Origin: Gloeopeniophorella convolvens
Taxonomy: Eukaryota; Basidiomycota; Agaricomycetes; Russulales
Length of the DNA: 64,000 nucleotides
Direction of reading: 5' to 3'
Assembly: GCA_022496205.1 (NCBI GenBank)
Contig: WTXD01000020.1
Span: 248,001 to 312,000 of the forward strand
Positions 33,782-42,815 of the stretch are shown here, in pieces. Positions within the stretch are counted from its first letter, which is position 1. Every line of letters starts with the position of its first letter. The notes under the pieces were generated by a model. It saw only the letters and a program-made list of their open reading frames with translations. It was not told the origin of the DNA and searched no databases. The position numbers and the translations under genes are program-made.

Positions 33782-34572
33782 GTTGACGATGCACTTCCTT
33801 GTGGATTCTGTGGAAACCCGGTAGCACCGTAGACGAGGAGATGAGACTAGTCAATGCGTCAGGAGCTCGTCCTGGAGTCAGGGGCTCGTCCGAAGTGCAC
33901 ATGCAGCTGGCCGGAGAGACCGATAACAAGCCCAGATTAGGGCGCCATGTGGCATAGGGCCGGACTGTGGCCCGGGACCGGGGACCATTCAAGACCGTCT
34001 TCCGGCGTCGCATGCACTTGGGACGTGCCGCCCGCGCGCGTCGTATGATACTGCGGACGGGCGGACGGCGTGTCCATCATTGTCCGTGCGCACATCTCGC
34101 AACGCGCCGCCGACACCGCTCCTTGCACCTTCGCACGGCCCTCACCTTGTACATCTTGACTCGGGCAGCATCAAGGCCGCCAAGCCTATGGTATGCACCA
34201 GTGCGTTCGGCTCCCTCTTGATGGAGGGCTGGTCCTCGCCTGCCGTCGACCGCTCGCTGCCTGTGACGGCCGTCGAGTCGAACCTCGCCGCGAAGCTCTC
34301 GGACCTCTCGCTAGGGATACAGAGATTCGCATGAAACGAAGGATGCAGAAAACGCAACGATTTCGCCGCCGCCGCCATACACTGGTTCAAACGTTTCACC
34401 TCTTTCGTGTCCGTCAGGTAGCCGCCGAATGGGATGGGTGGAGATAGCGGTCGTGCATTCAAGTCACAAAACGTTCCCGAATATACATGCCGTAGACTAG
34501 CGCTACATGCAGAGCCCAGGTGGCGCACTCTCCCAATCCACCAGGTCATTCTGTCTTCCACTAGACCTCGTA
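33782..34572. other. Spacer upstream of the disrupted F-box gene
   Basis: 33782-34052 is 5' flank shared with the other two paralogues. An ORF at 34080-34334 (+) has a protein-like stretch (AAKLSDLSLGIQRFA) but I cannot assign it. From about 34311 the sequence belongs to a segment also found at 38945. Confidence 0.4.
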
Positions 34573-34863
34573 TCACCCATCAACCTCCGCCGTCGCTTCT
34601 TCGTCCACGTCGTCCGAGTCAACTACAGAAGAGTCATCCGAATATTCCGAGTATGTGCCTTGGCGTCCGTCCCACAAGAACTCGGGGACAAGCTCTTTGA
34701 GTGCATCTGCATCGCCGGATTTGATGTCGCAGTCCTGGATGCTGAGACTTTGTATGAGAGCGCCGCGGTGCTTTCGGCGCTGCAACACCCACGCGACGAG
34801 GTCGTAGGTTGTCTTGCTAGAGCCATTGACGCGTTCCCCGAAATCAAGGTCGCATAGCGTAAG
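34311..34863. repeat. Segmental duplication source: 3' end and flank of F-box gene
   Basis: GGGATACAGAGATTCGCATG through GAAATCAAGGTCGCATA matches 38945-39516 at high identity by eye. It spans the 3' flank and the last 97 codons or so of the gene at 34573. Homology ends sharply at 34858 (GCATA then GCGTAAG here, GCATA then GAACTT in the copy). Confidence 0.75.
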
Positions 34864-36447
34864 AGAGACTAGGTTGGGAAAGAGCAGTGCATGCTCATCT
34901 ACGAATATGCTGCTTGCAGGTTGCAGCTGCGCCGAAGCTGACCCGAGAGTCTCCTCCTCTGCATCTCTTGCAGGGGAACTTGACTCGGCGGAATCGACAC
35001 GTGATCGTACGACGGATCTTCGGGGACTCAGTCCCCCCAGGAGCGGTACAGCGCCCCGGCCGGAAATCTTGAGCGTTGTAATATTGATGCACTGTTCGAA
35101 GGGATCTGCCCATTGTGGGGGACGATTCATGGATGAGAAGTCGACAGAAAGGTCCTTGAGATTCGCCACGTGTAGCGTTGTGCACACTCTGTGGAATATG
35201 TCGTGCGGCTCGATGCTACCTGCATCGGTCCGATCCTGGAACTCGAGGAGCACGGTAATGTTGACGTTGGGCTGCCCGCCGGGAACAGACTCGTGTCGAT
35301 CGCCCAAAACACGAACCTCGGTTACTGGCCATTTCTGTTCTGGATCGAACTTCAGCTTTAGACTCCGAAACACGACGGTTGAATCTTCGCTTTCATGACA
35401 TGATAACGCAGCGGGAATGATCTGTGACCATGACGATGCTTCGGCAACGTGTTTGGCGATGCAGTATGAGCGAAGAAACCTCAAGGAAGGCGTTTTCAAG
35501 AACATTAACAGGTACAAAACGCTGTGTGTTGGCCCTCTGAGGTCCAATTGATGAAGGTACGGAAGGACGATGGTATCTTCCCGCCGGGAGAGACGGGAAG
35601 AGGTCAAGGGAAAGCACTTTTTGAGGACGAGCTCTACCAAAGCTGGGCAGCTGCGTAGGAAGTCGGCAAGGTCGGGGAGGGTACCGGTCGCTGGGAAGCT
35701 CGACCCCTCCGGAGAGGACGAGTTGACTTCAAGACGAGTGAGGGCCATGAGTGAAGGGAAACATGCCCACGGAATGAGGAGGTTGTCGAGGAAGATCTCC
35801 CGTAGTTTGGGGGCATGTCCATTGAATAGCTTGACTCCTCGAGTCAACCTAAACTCGTGCTGTGGGAGAACTGAAAATACCGTGTCGGAGGTATCCATGG
35901 ATAGGTCAAGCGATTCCAGATTGGGAGCCGACAAACTGAGGACTGCTTGTGCGTTCTCGCATAGTGTGGGTGTCTCTAACCCGTGCAGGCAAAGTTCGCG
36001 GATGCGGGAAGCGTGTCGGGATAATTCGTGAAGGTATTGAGTGGACGGCCTGCTACACACGTGGAATACGTCCACCAGGGTCCCCTTAGACCGTGCAAAC
36101 ATCTCAGTGAAAGGCTCCTTGAGAAACGGGCAGCATCCGATTCTACTCCATAGGGAGGCGTCTCCTAGCGCGACCTCGCGCCAAAGCCGACAAACGTGCG
36201 TGACGGTGATCCAACACGTAGAAGAGGCGTAGATGATGGAGTGTTCGTCGTCCCGAATGAGGCAGAAGATGTGCGCAAGGAGCTCGGCGGGGAGGAGAGA
36301 GATGATCACAAGTGCATTGAGCTCGGTATAAAGTGTGCGTAGGCGGGATCCAGCGGTGTCGGCTTGCTCTTGGATAGCGTCGACCTCGATTTGAATGGCA
36401 TCCCTAGCTTTTCTGCGAGATCTGATCATCAGAGCGAACGGTGGCAT
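34573..36447 (-). CDS. F-box-like protein with LRR-like region
   Basis: Single frame of 624 aa. A coiled-coil-like N-terminal helix (about residues 12-45) precedes the F-box at about residues 48-100 (SLLPAELLAHIFCLIRDDEH, WITVTHVCRLWREVAL, GDASLW). LRR-like repeats follow (LRFLRSYCIAKHVAEASSW), then FEQCINITTLKISGRG, a charged linker and the C-terminal block LLFPNLVSLTLCDLDFGERV ... FLWDGRQG with an acidic tail. It is closer to the 3' fragment at 1-941 than to the 27/31 kb pair, judging by the C-terminal motifs. ATG at 36447 is the first in frame. Predicted SCF adaptor; a partial 3' copy lies at 39.2-39.5 kb. Confidence 0.85.
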   Translation of the reverse strand: MPPFALMIRSRRKARDAIQIEVDAIQEQADTAGSRLRTLYTELNALVIISLLPAELLAHIFCLIRDDEHSIIYASSTCWITVTHVCRLWREVALGDASLWSRIGCCPFLKEPFTEMFARSKGTLVDVFHVCSRPSTQYLHELSRHASRIRELCLHGLETPTLCENAQAVLSLSAPNLESLDLSMDTSDTVFSVLPQHEFRLTRGVKLFNGHAPKLREIFLDNLLIPWACFPSLMALTRLEVNSSSPEGSSFPATGTLPDLADFLRSCPALVELVLKKCFPLTSSRLSRREDTIVLPYLHQLDLRGPTHSVLYLLMFLKTPSLRFLRSYCIAKHVAEASSWSQIIPAALSCHESEDSTVVFRSLKLKFDPEQKWPVTEVRVLGDRHESVPGGQPNVNITVLLEFQDRTDAGSIEPHDIFHRVCTTLHVANLKDLSVDFSSMNRPPQWADPFEQCINITTLKISGRGAVPLLGGLSPRRSVVRSRVDSAESSSPARDAEEETLGSASAQLQPASSIFVDEHALLFPNLVSLTLCDLDFGERVNGSSKTTYDLVAWVLQRRKHRGALIQSLSIQDCDIKSGDADALKELVPEFLWDGRQGTYSEYSDDSSVVDSDDVDEEATAEVDG

Positions 36448-38129
36448 CGCCGTCGTTGAGGAATCAACTGAAGTGCTTTACGGACGACGCAGCGATAGAC
36501 ATTGTCAGCTTCGGTCTCGCCTTTATAGAGGTAATGAACGCACCTTTCTGGTGTGGGAGAGGCTCCCGCGTCCATCTGAGGCGTATGCGCTGTGATCTTG
36601 TCGCAGAAAGGCGTCGACGATGTGGAAGGGAATACAACATTCATGGCGGCCTCGCCGCCAACACCGCTGCTGTCGGACACGTGCACCGCTACGTGTGCAT
36701 GGCATGGCAAGACACTCTGTCGGATCCGAGCTTCCCGGCAGCGCTTGACGCTTGGAGAATCATCGCCTTCATACTGGATGTATGCTCGCGTGGAGTACAC
36801 GTCAGTGGCCCGAGGAACGCGACGGGCGGGGTTGGTCTAGGCTTTGAAGGTGAGAACCGCGCTACTTGTACGGGATTGCCACGGTGCCCGAAATCGAGGG
36901 TGCGGTGAGGTTTCGCCTGGGCTAGTTGCGCGGTCAGCAGCGAAATGGTTTAGAAGTGGCGGTAGTCCAAGCTTTGGGTTGTAATCCATGCAGTGACCGC
37001 ACATAACAATGAGATGCACGTGCGAACAACGTGCGAAACTCGCGGCCCCCGCTGTGCGGCAATGGCATTGATGGCCTGTTGAGCCTGCGCTGGCTTCGCC
37101 TTTGTCTCGAAGACGGTCGCCTTGCCTTACATCCACACGCTCGCTTTGCCGGTGAAGTGCACGAATAGCGCTCGTCCATCGCGTCGGAGGAAACCACCAC
37201 CTTTCTATTACTCACGGGCTTCTCGGACTCTCGCAATGCCCTCAACATCGCCAACCAGGTCACCATCGTCTTCGGCAGTTTCCTCCCGTTCTCGCCATTC
37301 TGTCTTTCGTTCGCTACTCAACCTGCTCATGGAAAACCAGGCTACGGCGAACCGACTCCACTAAGTCCATCCCGACTACCGAGCCGAAAAAAGGCCCTGT
37401 CTGCGGTTGGTCGTTGCCCGGCACACTAAGCCTCGAGTGTCAACGGACGGGAGAAATGCAAGGGTAAAGGGAGGGAAGGGCAAGGGGTCCTAGACCAGGT
37501 GAGTTGGCTCGTAACGGTCCCTGAACGTGAACTGAAGGGATGGCTCTATAGACGTGGAACACACCTTCTGATAGCTTTGATCCACGGTGCACGCTCGATA
37601 CCTCCAAATAACTTGAAGACTACCGATGCGTATTCACGAGCGGAGGTCTGTCCGTTCGCAAGCCTACTGGGACCGGGTGGCTCATCACCGAGCGGGACGA
37701 TGGCAACTTCTTGATCTCACGGGACTCAAGCAGCACCCGCATCGTGGATGTGTCGACACGGTCTTGACGTGAGAGTAGTACCCACATCGTGTCTTCATAC
37801 AGGAAATCGCGTAGGCAGGCTGGCGAGGTAATCACTATCTCATGCATCCCCGCTTCTTCACTGCTCAGGGAGGAGTCTGACGGCGCCGAACTTGATTCGG
37901 TACCAAGCTGGAGCATGGAAGGAGTTTCGCGCCGGTCACACGCGAGGACGCAAGGTGTTCAATATTGGGATCATCCCCAAACGGACGAGTCGGCACAACG
38001 AGATGTCGAGAGCTCTGATAAGGTACGCCTCTGGTCTTCACTACTTACTGTTGTTGACTAGTCCGTCTAATAGCTGACCATGAATTACATACAGCAGCCC
38101 GATGATACCTCGTTGTTGGTTACCCCCAG
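36448..38129. other. Unassigned stretch upstream of the STAND remnant
   Basis: No gene I can support. A plus-frame run near 37190-37330 (ETTTFLLLTGFSDSRNALN...) and a minus-frame run at 37620-37916 look somewhat protein-like but match no family I know. Part of this stretch could be the lost 5' end of the gene whose remnant begins at 38130. Confidence 0.35.
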
Positions 38130-38740
38130 GGCCCATCCTCGCCGAGCATTGCGGCCATCTTCGATCCCGCCTTCAAACAGTACGCTGCGAAAGCGGGAGC
38201 CACCCGAGCGCTTACTACAAAGCTGGGACGTTGCAGTACTGCTGAGACTATCATCGGCGTGTTCCAGGACCAAATGCACATGAAGTATAGAAACCATCAA
38301 GAAAGACGAGTCGGGGTTCTAGAGACGGCGGAGTTAGTAGTGGATGCCGTTCTTTCGTCGCGCGACAAGGATGCTGGACCAGTGCTTGGCAGCGGTGAGC
38401 TTTCCCGTTGTAGATCGCATGCGCATTGATCGAGCGAGTCTGTTACTCACCAGGCGTTCCGACCCGCTTAGCCTGGTCGTCTTCGGTAGTATCGGAATCC
38501 TGCTCCGGGTACGTGGCACGCTGCAGCGCGCACGAACTTATCGCACAGCGTATGGACGGGTCAGACCACGAGAAAGGTTTCAGAGAGCTACGACCTGCTC
38601 ATCGGCCTCTTCGACTCGCTTAAGAGCTTTCTGGCACGCTTTAAAAATATATGATTGAGCATCACTACCCTCGACGATGCCGAAGGTCATCGTGAAGGCT
38701 GTCACTGAAACGTTGTCAATTTTCGTGCTGCGGTGATGAA
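38130..38740 (+). pseudogene. Remnant of a fungal STAND/NLR-type gene: Goodbye-like N-terminal domain
   Basis: After an acceptor-like CCCCCAG, the plus frame reads SIAAIFDPAFKQYAAKAG, TTKLGRCSTAETIIGVFQDQ and VVDAVLSSRDKDAGP. After an intron-like gap come SLVVFGSIGILLR, then KVSESYDLLIGLFDSLKSF and, one frame over, SLPSTMPKVIVKAVTETL. Order and spacing resemble the 'Goodbye' domain found at the N-terminus of basidiomycete NACHT/STAND proteins (I..F..A...Y, L..C.S...I..V.Q, F.G.G.LL..., S.SYD.L..LF..I..FL.R). The reading needs frame changes and meets TGA stops, and no NACHT P-loop follows: the sequence runs into duplicated F-box DNA at 38945. Family assignment is by memory of the pattern. Confidence 0.6.
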
Positions 38741-38944
38741 GGCGTCCGTAGCGGGTGATAGACGTAGCACAACGGTCTGTTCCCTCTAGCTAGGCGACAA
38801 AGGGTTGCGCCAATCACGATATCGAACCTGTTGCCCATGACTGAGTTCCATGTAGAAGCACTTTAAGGATCATCGATCAGGGCGCGGTTGTCGGCAAACG
38901 TACGTGGCAGATACCAGGTGTCCAGGAGACCGGTCGCGATAGTT

Positions 38945-39516
38945 TTCCCGGGATGCAGAGATTTGCATGAAGCGAAAGATGCTCAAAACGCAGCGACCAC
39001 GCAGACACCGCCATTATGCACTGCCCCAAACGTCTCACTTCATCTCGTTTCCGTCACGTAGCCAAGTGCCAAACTGGAGATGACGGTCGTACGTTCAAGT
39101 AACAACGTTCTCGAATATACAGGTCGGCAGACTGGCGCTACATGCAGAGCCCAGATGGCGCGCTCGAATCCGAACCCATTGGATCGAAGTTCTGTCTTCC
39201 ACCAGACCTCGTATCACTCGTCAGCCTCCGCCGCCGCTTCTTCGCATAAAAGGGGACTTGGTCGAGCATCGTCTGAGTCAACTTCAGAAGAGTCATCCTA
39301 ATATTCCGAGTATGTGCCTTGGTGTCCGTCCCACAAAAACTCGGGGACAAGCTCTTTGAGTGCATCTGCATCTCCGGATTCGATGTCGCAGTTACGGATG
39401 GTGAGGCTTTCTACGAGAGCAACGCGGCGGTGTTGGCGCCGCAACAGGCGTGCGACGAGGTCGTAGGTTGTCTTGCTAGAGCCATTGACGCATTCCCCGA
39501 AATCAAGGTCGCATAG
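38945..39516. repeat. Segmental duplication: copy of the 3' end of the 34.6 kb F-box gene
   Basis: Copy of 34311-34863. It contains a small extra block (about 39246-39272) inside the former acidic tail and several substitutions. It carries the last codons of the F-box C-terminal block (FLWDG near 39335) on the minus strand without any upstream coding part, so it is a non-functional fragment. Confidence 0.75.
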
Positions 39517-40267
39517 AACTTATACCACCAAGTTTGTCCTGACTACCAGGCCGACAATTGCCGTTGGGCATCGACTGGACCACTTGTCCTCGAGCGTTCG
39601 CTTTTCCAGGAAAGGACCGGATTCAGGTCGGCACACGGCATATCAAAAGACGAAAAAAACGCAGCGCTGTGACAACATCTTTGCGGTCGCGGTCCCACTG
39701 TTGCTTCCAGAAAGCCGTCGGCATCCTTAAGTTTTCGTATTGGTGCGCGTCCGCGTGCGTAGTCTTGTCAAATGGAAGGCTGGAGCTGGAGGCTCCGCGC
39801 GACACTGTGAAGCCGAGTACTTAGCACTGTAAGTAGCAGCCCGGACGAGTCCAAGGGGACCCTATGACGCGCCATGGCGCGCGTGACATACACGTGATCG
39901 CGTTTCGGCGCTCAAAGGTCTGTTCTGTGATCGGCAGTCCTAGTGTTGATACTTGCACATGCTGTCGACAGGATCGCTGAATTCTTGCCTTTGTCAACGT
40001 GTCTGATTTTGAGGATGAGGCCGAGCGCACTTGTCGACGGGATGAACGCCAAAAATTCCAAGAAAAACAGAGACAAACAACTCGCAATAGAAGAGGCATG
40101 GAGGACATAGAGCGTGTCTGTACAGAGAAACATACATCTCAAAAGGCGTATGGGAAACAGAAAGAGGATGGAAGCCATGCCGTTCACCTGACGATACACT
40201 GGTTGCCCCCGATGCTTCGATGATCATCGACGCCGACACCGCAGAGACGTGTTCGTCGTAGGCCGTC
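39517..40267. other. Gene-free spacer
   Basis: About 750 bp between the duplicated fragment and the 3' end of the next F-box gene. No supportable gene. Confidence 0.4.
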
Positions 40268-42100
40268 CTACCAAGAATCAAGATCGAGAAACATAACGGA
40301 GGCACGATCGTTGATAGGGCCACCATACTCGTCTGGTCCCACGGACGGATCTCCCGATTCACCCCATTCCACGTCGAGGTCGAGTTTTGCCAGTGAGAGG
40401 TCATCCATATCTTCGTCGCAAACCGTGCTCTCGTTAAGGCTGAGTAGCTCCAGTGGTGCGCCGGCCCCATGTCTGAGCTGGGCGATGTCGCGGATAATCG
40501 GGAAGAGAGAACCTCCATCTGGGCCGCACGGTTTGACAAAATCGTAGCCTCGCACGAACAGGAACTTTAGGTTCGGAAAGAGGAGCGCTCCTCCCTCAGC
40601 GTTGTCCGCCTCTTTCGACGGTGCGTCCGTTGAGGTTCGCTCCACTTCTCCAGGCAATGAGCCGACATCGCTGGGCCCGGGAAGGGTTGCTCGTGGCTCA
40701 CGCAGATTGCCTAAGAGAGTCCTCGTCCCAATTCCTCTGACTTCCAGCGCTGTAAGGTCAGTGCACTCCCGGAGAAGATATGCCCAGTCAGGAACTTGGA
40801 TGGTGGTGGGGGCGTTAATATTCACGAAATTCAGCGCTTCCATCCGCAGTGAATTGCAGGTCAGCTGAACGATATCGGTAGCCGAGAGGGAGTCGATTGG
40901 AAACTCGAATTTTAGGACGAGGTCAATGTCCTCCTCGGCGACCCACGGCCTGCTGGGGAAGACGAAGTCGGAAGGGAAGAGACACCTGTATGTGTCCAGG
41001 AGCGCTTCACATGCCTTTATTGTCATCGTGGCATATGTCCGATCAAAATAGGGCGATTCGGCAAGCGTGTCGAAATGGAAACAGAGGCTCCGGAATGTGG
41101 ATTTAAGGCGAGATATTGCAAGGGAGATCATGGTAGACCAAAACTCGGCATCTTCTGAGTCCTCGGCTAAGAAAAACAGGCGTAGACTTCTCAAGGAGGG
41201 CATATCTAATGACTGAAACACGTGCATGACACCAAGACTTGAATCTGCCAGTATCAATCGACGGAGGTGAGGGAGAACGACATGACGCGCCGAGGCCGGC
41301 TGAGGGATATCGGGGGGTAAACAGTTATCCAGCTCGAGGACTTCCAAGGAAGGAGTATTGGTGAGGAGGTCGAAGAGCTCGTCCATGGTGCCGGACGTAA
41401 GGTCTTGAGTAAGACTCGGATCCGAGATTACGCGGAGATGAGTGAGGCTGCAGCGGGGAAGGGAGGTCCACGGGGCCCGCACGAATTGGAGGGCGACTTG
41501 TCGCAGCTTTGGCGCGTGTCCGTTGAACAGCTTGAACGGTTCGGGTGGATCAAATGGCTCGTCAAGGTCGGGCACCCTGACTTCGACCGCGAATTTCTCC
41601 AGCGCAGGAGCCTCAGAACCTAACAGCGGTCGCATGCTCTCGTGGTATATAGGAACCTCGAGAGTGCGTAAGCACAGCCCGCGGATGCGGGACATATGCT
41701 GGGAAACCACGGGCAGCGTTTCGAAACACGGAGCGAGAAGTTTGAGGTCCAGAGGTGCGCCTTTCGAACGAGCGAACACCGCGGCACACCATTCCGCCTT
41801 CAAATCGTAACCCCGAATGGTGGCCCACAGTGAACCGTTTGCTAGGGCGACCTGATGCCAATAACGACAGACTTGGGTGATGGGGATCATCTCCTCTGGG
41901 CTACAGAAGAGATAATGGGGGTTCGGAGGTATAAAGGAGAAGACTCGTGCAAGAATCTCGGGTGGGAGCGCTGAGATTGGAACAAGTGTGTTGGCCCGCG
42001 TGGCCAGCAAGGAGAGACGGGCTCTCACAGCGTCCATCTCTTTGAGAATTGCTGCATGCGCTACCTCTCTTGGGCTGGATTCATTCTTCGAAGAGGACAT
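40268..42100 (-). CDS. F-box-like protein, last member of the cluster
   Basis: Frame of 610 aa from the ATG at 42100 (MSSSKNESSP). The frame stays open to 42145 but without an ATG. A helical N-terminus (AHAAILKEMDAVRARLSLL) leads to the F-box at about residues 41-93 (SALPPEILARVFSFIPPN, MIPITQVCRYWHQVAL, NGSLWATI). LRR-like repeats, LRECTDLTALEVRGIG, a Glu/Ser linker, LLFPNLKFLFVRGYDF and an acidic C-terminus follow. The C-terminal block is more diverged than in other members. A splice-like acceptor (TTGTCTAG) just upstream leaves room for a small unseen first exon, as in the 22-31 kb paralogues. Predicted SCF substrate adaptor. Confidence 0.82.
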   Translation of the reverse strand: MSSSKNESSPREVAHAAILKEMDAVRARLSLLATRANTLVPISALPPEILARVFSFIPPNPHYLFCSPEEMIPITQVCRYWHQVALANGSLWATIRGYDLKAEWCAAVFARSKGAPLDLKLLAPCFETLPVVSQHMSRIRGLCLRTLEVPIYHESMRPLLGSEAPALEKFAVEVRVPDLDEPFDPPEPFKLFNGHAPKLRQVALQFVRAPWTSLPRCSLTHLRVISDPSLTQDLTSGTMDELFDLLTNTPSLEVLELDNCLPPDIPQPASARHVVLPHLRRLILADSSLGVMHVFQSLDMPSLRSLRLFFLAEDSEDAEFWSTMISLAISRLKSTFRSLCFHFDTLAESPYFDRTYATMTIKACEALLDTYRCLFPSDFVFPSRPWVAEEDIDLVLKFEFPIDSLSATDIVQLTCNSLRMEALNFVNINAPTTIQVPDWAYLLRECTDLTALEVRGIGTRTLLGNLREPRATLPGPSDVGSLPGEVERTSTDAPSKEADNAEGGALLFPNLKFLFVRGYDFVKPCGPDGGSLFPIIRDIAQLRHGAGAPLELLSLNESTVCDEDMDDLSLAKLDLDVEWGESGDPSVGPDEYGGPINDRASVMFLDLDSW

Positions 42101-42815
42101 ATTCGGCACGCTCAGAAGATATGACGCAGGCGCGCCTCTAGACAAGCCGCGCGGATGTCAGAAAAGTGCGGTTTACAACGAGCCCCTTCAATGGGTCCGA
42201 GCTTGACGAAAAACAAACGGGCTTACCTTTCAGCGAGCTATGTTGCCGCAAGGTAATAGTAGTGACGTGGGGAGAGGGGGGGGGGAACACCTTTCAAGGG
42301 TAATACTAGGACTGATGTGCGAGAAAAAGAAAGGATTTGAACCAGCGGCGACTGCACTGTGCGGCGTCTTCAAAACTTGGAGGATCGCCGGGCCGGTTAC
42401 GACTCACGACGCGTGGCGCGGATCGCCGGTCTTTGCCGGTGTGGTGTGCGCACGCTTCAGCGCAGGAGGATTGTAAGACAGCGTAACCGATTTATAACTC
42501 ATAATTACGGTGCAGACCGATAACTAACGATGAGAGACCAAGGGCACATGTGCGTATATGAGCTGAAGGCATGAAATAAAGTAGGGATTATAACTGGGGC
42601 GTGTGTTCACGATCAAAGGATGTGCAGACATATCATGGGGGCATGACGGCGACGCCGCGTGCAAAGCGAGAACAACTGGGCGGGTAGAGTAGCTATTAAA
42701 TGATTCGGTCAAGAACCTAGAAACCCCAGCACCGTCAGCACGCGCGCAAAGCACACACGCAATCAAACGCACCGGAATCGCAAACACGACACACGTCCCT
42801 TGGCCCACCGCCCGG
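42101..42815. other. Spacer at the edge of the F-box cluster
   Basis: About 700 bp between the start of the last F-box gene and the stop codon of the DUF262 gene. A poly-G tract lies near 42278-42285. No gene seen. Confidence 0.45.

Larger units (their letters stand above)
31290..34052. repeat. Tandem duplication, copy 2 (F-box unit with LINE insert)
   Basis: Second copy of the unit at 26480-29398, carrying the 236-bp LINE insertion at 31809-32044. The 3' flank shares the TTATGGCGATGTGA block near 31371 with copy 1 near 26557. Confidence 0.8.
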
